From JALHST01 sp963798435 (GTDB taxonomy: Bacteria; Bacteroidota; Bacteroidia; Flavobacteriales; Flavobacteriaceae), in assembly GCA_963798435.1 (NCBI GenBank), contig CAWCTF010000006.1, forward strand, positions 558,001 to 622,000: DNA of 64,000 nt. The letters are read 5' to 3'. A program made the position numbers and the translations under genes. Shown here in pieces: positions 57,689-64,000 of the stretch. The notes under the pieces were generated by a model that searched no databases, was not told the origin of the DNA, and saw only the letters and a list, made by a program, of their open reading frames with translations. Position 1 is the first letter of the stretch; every line of letters begins with the position of its first letter.

Positions 57689-60142
57689 CTATATTTTAGC
57701 TCCAAATGATATTAATAGCGACCTTCCATCCGAAGGCAAAATTCCCGGGCCTGGGTAACCTGTAGCCCTTCTAGTGAAGTATTTTTCATTGGTGAGATTT
57801 GACAAAGATAGCTTGACATTGTATCGCTCGTTAAATCGGTACGAAAAATTAAAATCAACCAAAAAATATGAAGGCACGATCCCGTTCACTCCTGTGGAAG
57901 AGGACATCGTATTTAGAGCATCTGAATACGATTTAGACACATAACTGAATTGAAAGGCCGACGATATCGATTTATAATGATAATCGATTCCATTCCTGGA
58001 AATCCACGTAGGAACGTTCTCGACATCGTTGTTTGTGATATCCACATTTTGCCCTCCGGAGGAAACGGTTCCTTGTGTATAATGCGCCGAGTTAAATGCA
58101 GTGGAAGTAAAAAGGCCTATATCAAGATATTTAGAACGGGAGTTCATCCAATTAAACGGATGAAATTCAAGATATGCCTCGAAGCCCTGATTTCTCATGT
58201 CGCCTATATTGGTCTTATAGAAGAAGGTTTCCGTTCCTTCTGTTTGAATTAAAGTCCCAACACGATGATTGTATCGTAACAAAAAATAATTTACATCCCA
58301 TTGAAAGATGTTTTTCCAACTGCCCCGAATCCCCAATTCACTATTGTCTCCCATAGCATCCTCGAGATTGGGGTCGGTACGGTCTAATGGGGAAGAAGGC
58401 AGGATGTCAGAATGTAGAACAGGACGATACGCTTGGGTGAAATTAGCATAAGAATTTATGTTGGAAGTAAGATTATATTCCGCTCCCACACCAAAGACCG
58501 GAAATCTTCGCTTTAGTCCAAAGGGTACTGACGGAGTATCAAAAGCGGTAATTTCTCCTGTAAGATCGGTGTCTATATAATCAAACCGAAATCCAGGAGT
58601 TACCGAAAAATTCTTTGTAAGATTGAAAACGTTTTCGGCAAACACGGCATAGTTGATCGTGCGAAAAGTAAGGTCGACCTTATAATCCGAAGTTAGGGAA
58701 AGATCAAAGTCGGTGCCGGTAGTCCCATCCCCTTTTTGCCTGCGATAGGTCTTGCTGTTACCGTAACGCACCCCTGCAACGAGTTGGCTTCTGTGGTTTA
58801 GCAAACTATAGTCATGGCGTATTCTGGCTTCTGCCGAATAACTATGGTAATAGTCTCGATCTACTTGCCGGGGATCATATTGATCTGTTATGGGGTTAAT
58901 GGAGTCTTTTAAAGTAGGTATTTTTAAAAATTGAACACTGTTGCGCTGACCCAAGATAGCCGATACTGCGGCTGTTATCTGGGTATTCTCGCTGGCACTT
59001 ATATTAAGATGGACAGCTGGAAGATAAATAGTGGGATTGAAATAGTTCCTAGGCCTATTGGATTGCCTGGGGTCTTCCTGAAACATTTGATCCGTAAGGC
59101 CCGCCGCAAAATGATTTACATATTCCATGTGCGAAAGCGCTGCAGTGAGATCTATTTTTTGATTGAACTGATATTTGAGCCCCGCATGCCAAGCCGTAAA
59201 ATTATAATCACTGTTCTTCCGCCATCCATCGGAGCGCCTATAATTGTAATATCCATAATAGGTCAGTTTCCCTACTTTCCCGCCAATGGCATTGAATGAA
59301 TTGAATAACCCGAACGACCCGGTCGACTGCTGTGTTTCAAACGAGATCCCTTTGGTGGTATCGGGCTGTTTTATGACATAGTTCAACATTCCCCCAAACT
59401 GCGGACCGTATTGCAAAGCTCCCGATCCACGTACCAGTTCTATTCTGTCAACGGCTTCCGCTGGCGGATTGTAATGTGCCTCTGGATACCCGAACAGATC
59501 GGAGTTGATAACGTTTCCATTTTGGCGCACATTCAACTCCCAGGAGCGGTGTGCATTCAACCCTCTGGTGGCCACTCCTACCTGGTTCCCTGTGCCGTCC
59601 ATTTCCCAGACGGTCACCCCTGGAATGCGTGCAAATATTTGTCGGGGACTATTTTCTGCAAGGTTCGCATCTATATTTTTCAAATGTACGACCTCGTTCT
59701 TTTTGCCGGAATAAATAGTGGTTCCCCGTGCTTCTGGAAGAAAAGACACCGACTCGTGTTTGTTTCCAAAGACGTTCACAGCCTGTAAAACCTCGGTAGT
59801 GTCAGATAAAACAATGGTTTTTTCTACCACACCTTCCTTTTCAGCACTAATTTTCTCCCTAAATTTAGAATACGAAATATGGGACACCCTTAAGGTGTAG
59901 GTACCCAATGGGATTTTTGAAATTTCAAAATTTCCATAGGTATCTGAAACAGAACCCTTGCCGCTCGGCGAAAGAAATATATTTGCATCAGAAAGCCCAT
60001 TACCGCCCTCATCGGTAACCGTACCTTTCAAGGTGAAAAATTTACTTTGGGAATACCCATTTGTAGTATCGATGAAAATTAAAATAATTGATAAAATGAA
60101 AATCACTTTCCCTTTCCGGGAGCATTCAAATGGTTTTGTCAT
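57689..60142 (-). CDS. FecA-like TonB-dependent receptor
   Basis: 817 residues: signal peptide (about 1-32), carboxypeptidase-D-like regulatory domain (GTVTDEGGNGLSDANIFLSPSG), plug domain (ARIPGVTVWEMDGTG, RIELVRGSGALQYGPQFGGMLNYV) and a 22-strand barrel ending in LLISFGAKI. The plug pattern resembles FecA-type receptors for ferric citrate, but transport of another carbohydrate- or metal-linked ligand is equally possible. No SusD follows. It is co-directional with the distant isomerase-like gene. Confidence 0.9.
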   Translation of the reverse strand: MTKPFECSRKGKVIFILSIILIFIDTTNGYSQSKFFTLKGTVTDEGGNGLSDANIFLSPSGKGSVSDTYGNFEISKIPLGTYTLRVSHISYSKFREKISAEKEGVVEKTIVLSDTTEVLQAVNVFGNKHESVSFLPEARGTTIYSGKKNEVVHLKNIDANLAENSPRQIFARIPGVTVWEMDGTGNQVGVATRGLNAHRSWELNVRQNGNVINSDLFGYPEAHYNPPAEAVDRIELVRGSGALQYGPQFGGMLNYVIKQPDTTKGISFETQQSTGSFGLFNSFNAIGGKVGKLTYYGYYNYRRSDGWRKNSDYNFTAWHAGLKYQFNQKIDLTAALSHMEYVNHFAAGLTDQMFQEDPRQSNRPRNYFNPTIYLPAVHLNISASENTQITAAVSAILGQRNSVQFLKIPTLKDSINPITDQYDPRQVDRDYYHSYSAEARIRHDYSLLNHRSQLVAGVRYGNSKTYRRQKGDGTTGTDFDLSLTSDYKVDLTFRTINYAVFAENVFNLTKNFSVTPGFRFDYIDTDLTGEITAFDTPSVPFGLKRRFPVFGVGAEYNLTSNINSYANFTQAYRPVLHSDILPSSPLDRTDPNLEDAMGDNSELGIRGSWKNIFQWDVNYFLLRYNHRVGTLIQTEGTETFFYKTNIGDMRNQGFEAYLEFHPFNWMNSRSKYLDIGLFTSTAFNSAHYTQGTVSSGGQNVDITNNDVENVPTWISRNGIDYHYKSISSAFQFSYVSKSYSDALNTMSSSTGVNGIVPSYFLVDFNFSYRFNERYNVKLSLSNLTNEKYFTRRATGYPGPGILPSDGRSLLISFGAKI

Positions 60143-60600
60143 ATCATTTCTACTTTAATCAAGAGGATAGGCTGCATCCTTTCTTGGCGCTGTATCCTTG
60201 GCATAATTAATTATTAGGTTAGACATCAATTTAAAAGGCAATGAATCTTTGAAAAACCGATGGGGTTAGAAGAAAACTAACTCGTATTATTCGAAACAAA
60301 CGGTAAAAACGCTGGTTCTGGGATTTTTCCTCCATTTAATTTTTCAAAACTAAATAAATGGGATACGTGTTAAGATTAATGAAAAGCTAAAAATGATTAT
60401 TAAAAGATTATTTTTTGCCCTATTTATATAGGACTCCAATAGCGCCGGAGGCATCAGAATCTAAAGCATGAAACCCTAAATTTAGGTGTTATCGGCAGGA
60501 ACGGACTTTATCCCTGCCGAATTGGTGATTACTCCATTAACGAGACTTCCATTTCCCTATAGTGCCCTAAAAACGACCAAACTTTAATCAAGATTTTAGT
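60143..60600. other. Intergenic region, 458 bp, upstream of the TonB receptor
   Basis: It should hold the receptor promoter and possibly its leader. It contains a 12-bp perfect palindrome and an 8-bp-arm hairpin at 60475-60520 (listed separately). No ORF was trusted. Confidence 0.45.
60475..60520. promoter_or_regulatory. Palindrome plus hairpin upstream of the TonB receptor
   Basis: CCTAAATTTAGG (60475-60486) is a perfect 12-bp palindrome, a possible operator. Immediately next, TCGGCAGG (60492-60499) pairs with CCTGCCGA (60513-60520) across a 13-nt loop. No regulator identified. The hairpin might instead be a terminator for a short transcript. Confidence 0.35.
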
Positions 60601-60843
60601 TTGGGAAGACAGGCAATCAAGGTTAAAATCGAAATTAAATTAAATACATTTCCAGTTTTAGAAATCATTACGAATGCACCCCATTTTGTTCGAGATACTT
60701 TCGTGCCAAAAACCATTCAGTATACGAAACTCCTGAAAAAATGTGCTTTAGAGAACATTAAGTGGGCTTTCATAGGAGCCTTTGTAATAGGCAGTTTAGT
60801 ATTCTATTTATTGCCTTTTTCGTTATTCAGAAGAATGCTATAG
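60601..60843 (+). CDS. Possible small membrane protein (80 aa)
   Basis: An open frame that would start at a TTG codon, with one or two hydrophobic segments near the C terminus (IKWAFIGAFVIGSLVFYLLPF). There is no in-frame ATG except the last residues, and I recognise no family. It may be the 3' remnant of a larger gene whose start has been lost, or not coding. It lies 73 bp upstream of the membrane protein/XRE pair. Confidence 0.3.
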   Translation: MGRQAIKVKIEIKLNTFPVLEIITNAPHFVRDTFVPKTIQYTKLLKKCALENIKWAFIGAFVIGSLVFYLLPFSLFRRML

Positions 60844-60874
60844 TAATAATTTTTCAAAATTGATTGTATTTAAT

Positions 60875-60901
60875 GTTAGAAATATCTAACTTAGTGTTAG
60901 A
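60875..60901. promoter_or_regulatory. Candidate operator for the XRE regulator
   Basis: GTTAGA-AATA-TCTAAC at 60875-60890 is a perfect 6-bp inverted repeat, and a third GTTAGA half-site follows at 60896-60901. It ends 15 bp before the ATG at 60917. The small HTH protein encoded by the second gene of the operon is the natural candidate to bind it. Confidence 0.5.
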
Positions 60902-60916
60902 AATAAACAACAAATT

Positions 60917-61342
60917 ATGAATGCAAAATATTTGGCCCTTGTGAAGTTTTCCGTCGCAGCCCTTCTCCTTGCTTCAATGGGCTATTGGATTTTGAACACC
61001 ACAAAACCGTTTAATGGATTTGCTTATGGTATCATCGGGGCTATGCTTCTTGTGGTCGGATTTGTCATTTATACGGGCATCCAGGCCCTCAAAGATGCAA
61101 AATCAGGTCTGAGTCCTGTAGATGAACTTTCAAAAAGGATAGCTGAAAAAGCCGCTGCGACCACCTTTAAAATTTCGATTTATATGTGGCTTTTCGGTTT
61201 ATTTACACTCGATTTTTTCAATGTTGATTCCGTAAACAAGGCCAAATTTGTCATAGCGATTGGCATGGTTGGGATGACCCTTATTTTTCTTTTTATTCGC
61301 CTTTACCTTTCAAGAGTGGGAATAGATGAAAACAAGGATTAA
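60917..61342 (+). CDS. Small four-helix membrane protein of an XRE-linked pair
   Basis: 141 residues with four hydrophobic segments (about 8-26, 33-53, 85-100, 108-130) and a charged loop between them (GLSPVDELSKRIAEKAAATT). It resembles uncharacterised DUF2178-like membrane proteins that are often encoded beside a short XRE-type regulator. The stop overlaps the regulator start by 17 bp. It may be a sensing or stress-response membrane module; function unproven. Confidence 0.65.
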   Translation: MNAKYLALVKFSVAALLLASMGYWILNTTKPFNGFAYGIIGAMLLVVGFVIYTGIQALKDAKSGLSPVDELSKRIAEKAAATTFKISIYMWLFGLFTLDFFNVDSVNKAKFVIAIGMVGMTLIFLFIRLYLSRVGIDENKD

Positions 61343-61517
61343 GGAACTACGGGCCAGAGATAATCTTACACAGGTTGATCTTGCGCAAAAGGTTGGCGTA
61401 CGCAGGGAAACTATAGTTTTTCTTGAAAAGGGAAAATACAATCCGTCCCTTAAATTGGCGTACGACATTTCAAAGATTTTTAAACTGAAAATTGAAAAGG
61501 TTTTTATTATGGAATAG
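61326..61517 (+). CDS. Short XRE-family transcriptional regulator
   Basis: 63 residues forming one Cro/C1-type HTH (IKELRARDNLTQVDLAQKVG then RRETIVFLEKGKYNPSLKLA), the YqaE/PhnR-like short form found beside membrane proteins. There is no sensor domain. It overlaps the preceding gene by 17 bp and probably autoregulates through the GTTAGA repeats at 60875-60901. Confidence 0.85.
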   Translation: MKTRIKELRARDNLTQVDLAQKVGVRRETIVFLEKGKYNPSLKLAYDISKIFKLKIEKVFIME

Positions 61518-61934
61518 ACAACAAGCACTCTCAGGTTTTAATTGGTTATGACAATTGGATAGGATAAAGATCATATATGCGCTATACTCATAATAAAAGA
61601 ATGAAATTTATAGCATAGTTCTCCCATGTATGAAATTGCCATAAAACGGCCAGTTTGCAAAACCATTTTGGAAAATTAGTGTAGTCCCAATAATGGTTCG
61701 TTTTATATACCACACAACTGAAATCTGATTTACATGTATCGCACAAAAAATTACAAATTTCAGGTGGTCATTCTTTGTAATTAAAACTACGAATACATCT
61801 CAAGTCGATTTTGGGAGCGTCCAAAATCAATTTTTTGCATAAAAAATGAAGTTTGAATCCTTGTTCGGACTTTAATTTCAAAGAAGGGCATTTTATACTT
61901 TAGAAATTGGGGTTCATAAGTACTTGCTCGTTAA
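61518..61934. other. Convergent intergenic region, 417 bp
   Basis: It separates the XRE gene from the PIG-L gene, both ending here. No ORF, strong hairpin or repeat was recognised. Confidence 0.35.
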
Positions 61935-62847
61935 CTATTGCTGAGCCGAAAAGCCACTTGCCTTTAGTTGTTCAAAAAACTGCGTAGTTTTTTGTATAGC
62001 CGCCGCATCATTCATATCAAAAAGCCGAAATGTTTCTTTATCACCTTTGTACAAAGGATTTTCCTGCATATCGCCTTGAGATTTATAGGCTGCAATTACC
62101 CATTGCGCAATCACTTTATAAGAAACCTGTTTGCCATGCGCCCCAAAACGAGTGGCTACATCCAGGTAAAATGACGGCGCGTTTTTTTTCATGGTCGTTT
62201 CCGGAAAGCCTTCTAGCATGGTAAAGGTTTCAGGCGTTTCATCTTTATAGGTGCTCCCTGCAATAATGATTGGCCGCGTTGCCCCTTTGGTTCGCTGTAG
62301 TGCACGCAATGCCAGTATAATGGCGGTTTTATGATGGCCATGTTGCCCTTCAAAAGGAAACATGGTAATTACGAAATCGTATTGCTGCGCACTAAGAATC
62401 TGATCAAGTTTTTTTTCAATGAAGGGAACATCCCAGTTTTTACCGGTCACATAAGGTATCGGGTCTAGGTTGTAATAATCATCACGTTGTTCAAAGAAGA
62501 AGTAGTTTCTAATTCCCATAATGTCACCTGCTTCCATCACCTCCTTTTTCCGAATCCGTGGTAACTCGGCCCGTCCGACAGTTGAATCAGTTAATTTATA
62601 CCCATAATAGACGGCACCGAGTTCTGATCCGTTAAATCCTCCTTGGCCATCGGTTAGCAGTGCAAGGTCAACGGTTCCGTTTAGGTCGTGGGTTATTTTA
62701 TATAATAGTATCGGAAAACTTGTTTCATCATCGGGATGTGCATTTACTACCAATACCCTTGGGCCAGTTTGGCCGACTACAAGTGCAGAAAAAAAAGAAT
62801 ATATACACACTAATACGAATTAAACGCTTTACGGATTGGCTTTTCAT
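61935..62847 (-). CDS. PIG-L-family deacetylase, signal peptide split by an A8 run
   Basis: The hydrolase core starts with VLVVNAHPDDETSFP, the zinc motif AHPDDE, then RKKEVMEAGDIMGI and a late H-x-x-H pair (GQHGHHKT), about 290 residues. As read it would begin at a GTG at 62810. An ATG at 62847 opens MKSQSVKRLIRISVYIF, which joins the core in frame to give a proper signal peptide if one A of the run at 62789-62796 is removed. PIG-L enzymes deacetylate GlcNAc-containing substrates; the exported location suggests an extracytoplasmic target. Confidence 0.85.
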
Positions 62848-63156
62848 ATGGAGCTTGATTTTTAGGTTGCTTTAGAATTTAATATTTAGGCAGGCAGTAA
62901 ATGAATGTGTAAACTTCGTTGTTTAAAAATAGAACGAAAAAACCATATCTCAATGTCCCAAAAGAGATCCGTTTGTGCTACCATCTGCAATTTTGTAAAA
63001 TGTAAAATTATATTGCAAAATAGTGTAACAATGAACTTTGCAGTTGCGCACAGAATCTAGGTTTAAGGTCTTTGAAATTAACCCATGTCTTAGCGGTATT
63101 AACACGATAACCTGCCATTTTCCTGTACAAAACAAAAGAATATAATAGTATTACGT

Positions 63157-63176
63157 TTGTTAAACAGTTGTTAAAC
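63157..63176. promoter_or_regulatory. Candidate TetR operator: tandem TTGTTAAAC repeats
   Basis: TTGTTAAAC occurs at 63157-63165 and 63168-63176, spaced 11 bp start to start (about one helical turn), and a related GTTTAA is at 63184-63189. They lie just upstream of the -7 box of the TetR gene, consistent with repression by a TetR protein. Confidence 0.45.
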
Positions 63177-63201
63177 TATCATTGTTTAATAGTAATACTA
63201 C

Positions 63202-63209
63202 TATATTTG
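63202..63209 (+). promoter_or_regulatory. Predicted -7 box for the TetR-ABC exporter operon
   Basis: TATATTTG matches TAnnTTTG. The start would be near 63216, about 19 nt before the ATG at 63235. TTG triplets at 63168-63170 and 63183-63185 are upstream, but neither is at an ideal -33 spacing. Confidence 0.5.
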
Positions 63210-63234
63210 CGATTTTATATTTTAAATAGAAAAC

Positions 63235-63921
63235 ATGGAACGCCTTTTACAATCGGTTAAAATTGGGATTAACGAGAAAATTTATGTTAAGGACCCTGAG
63301 ACTTCAGATCTGGGAAAACGTATTATCGAAGAAAGTATTCTGATGATAGATGCTATTGGTTTCGAGAACTTTACCTTTAAGAAATTGGGCCTTAAGATTG
63401 GAAGCAACGAGAGCTCAATATATCGCTATTTTGATAATAAACATAAACTGTTATTATATCTAGCGTCCTGGTATTGGGGTTGGCTAGAATATCAGTTGGT
63501 CTTTTCCACCAACAGCATCGCCGATGCGACCGATAAATTAAAAAAAGCCATAGAAATCGTAACCAAACCCGTAGAAGAAGATTCTTCTTTTTCACATATC
63601 AACGAGGTACTCTTGAACAAGATTGTAATCAATGAATATTCCAAATCATACCTGACCAAAGAGGTTGATACAGAGAACAAAGAGGGTTATTTCGTAATTT
63701 ATAAAAGATTGGTCAATCGTTTAAGTACAATGATCAAGGCAGTTGATGTCAAATACGAGTATTCTTCAAGTTTGGCAAGCACTATTCTCGAAGGTTCGCT
63801 TCATCAATATTTTCTAAAAGATCATTTTGCCTCATTGACCGATTTCCGGGAGCGTGGGGATGCTGCAAAGTATTTTACACAATTGGTCTTTAATTCCCTA
63901 AACAAAAAAGCGCATGGCTAA
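63235..63921 (+). CDS. TetR-family transcriptional regulator
   Basis: 228 residues. The HTH region is in residues about 28-68 (IIEESILMIDAIGFENFTFKKL then SNESSIYRYFDNKHKLLLYL), with a helical ligand domain after it. Its stop overlaps the start of the ABC exporter gene by 8 bp, so the two are co-transcribed and the regulator probably controls the exporter. The tandem repeats upstream could be its operator. Confidence 0.9.
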   Translation: MERLLQSVKIGINEKIYVKDPETSDLGKRIIEESILMIDAIGFENFTFKKLGLKIGSNESSIYRYFDNKHKLLLYLASWYWGWLEYQLVFSTNSIADATDKLKKAIEIVTKPVEEDSSFSHINEVLLNKIVINEYSKSYLTKEVDTENKEGYFVIYKRLVNRLSTMIKAVDVKYEYSSSLASTILEGSLHQYFLKDHFASLTDFRERGDAAKYFTQLVFNSLNKKAHG

Positions 63922-64000
63922 AAACGTGCTGACCGCCTGGCAGCGTTTAATTGGTTTGTTGAAACTCGATAAAAGAGATGTTATTCAGACTTTTTACTAT
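63914..64000 (+). CDS. Peptidase-domain/HlyB-like ABC exporter, N-terminal part
   Basis: Only 29 codons lie in the window: MAKNVLTAWQRLIGLLKLDK and a few more. The sequence matches the start of flavobacterial HlyB-type ABC transporters that follow a TetR gene and precede HlyD and TolC-like genes. The assignment rests on this short stretch and on the operon position. Confidence 0.55.
   Translation, partial: MAKNVLTAWQRLIGLLKLDKRDVIQTFYY

Noticed and set aside
1..64000. CRISPR arrays, intact insertion sequences, prophage or restriction systems
   Set aside because: No regularly spaced repeats, transposase motifs, phage structural genes or restriction/modification motifs were recognised.

Overview
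The window looks like a chromosomal segment from a marine flavobacterium (Bacteroidota, Flavobacteriaceae-like). The evidence is low-GC coding sequence, Bacteroidota-type -7 boxes (TAnnTTTG) in front of several genes, and characteristic families: FecA-like TonB receptor with a carboxypeptidase-like N-terminal domain, MacB/FtsX permease, LytTS/LytTR pair, DUF6090, DUF4386, a membrane-anchored AraC-FlgO-TPR regulator, and a large secreted GH42-like enzyme beside a beta-propeller lipoprotein. I found no tRNA, rRNA, CRISPR array, prophage or intact insertion sequence.

Layout. 1-280: edge of a membrane-anchored protein. 281-1376: gene-poor. 1377-6722: plus-strand surface-glycan cassette (GT87-like membrane transferase, nucleotidyltransferase, flippase-like protein, HAD-GT2 fusion, APH-like kinase). 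6998-9541: serine hydrolase and AraC regulator. 9868-12765: LysE exporter, DinB, NRDE/TANGO2-like and ATP-grasp genes, almost without gaps. 12898-17763: YHS and DoxX proteins, a beta/gamma-crystallin-like secreted protein, and a run of small lipoproteins with META domains. 18276-22815: potassium block (kup, small helical protein, KdpE-like and KdpD-like pair). 23823-26370: vanadium-haloperoxidase-like lipoprotein and its outer-membrane-barrel neighbour. 27108-33362: FtsX permease, GH42-like glycosidase, propeller lipoprotein. 33465-37058: SDR, CPBP protease, glycine-zipper protein and an ECF sigma factor with a membrane partner. 37377-43368: broken serine hydrolase facing a LytTS/LytTR pair, then a HisKA_2 kinase with a single-domain receiver. 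43815-44541: mosaic of gene relics copied from neighbours. 44720-52152: DUF4386, DUF6326, two tandem serine hydrolases, acyltransferase and ankyrin lipoprotein, facing a one-component regulator. 52168-60142: Tat-type sugar isomerase-like protein and TonB receptor, separated by about 4.1 kb that lies between two diverged direct repeats. 60601-64000: membrane protein/XRE pair, PIG-L deacetylase, TetR regulator and the start of an ABC exporter.

A striking global feature is the number of genes broken by exactly one base, often in a homopolymer: nine candidates, plus two in-frame stops. In most cases the downstream frame continues the same protein family directly. Sequencing or assembly indels are the simplest explanation. 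The segmental duplications at 43.8-44.5 kb and the direct repeats at 53.3/57.5 kb are not explained that way and point to real recent rearrangement. The most interesting functional hypotheses are the glycan-decoration cassette, the LysE-DinB-NRDE-ATP-grasp operon, and KdpDE-like control next to kup rather than kdpFABC.
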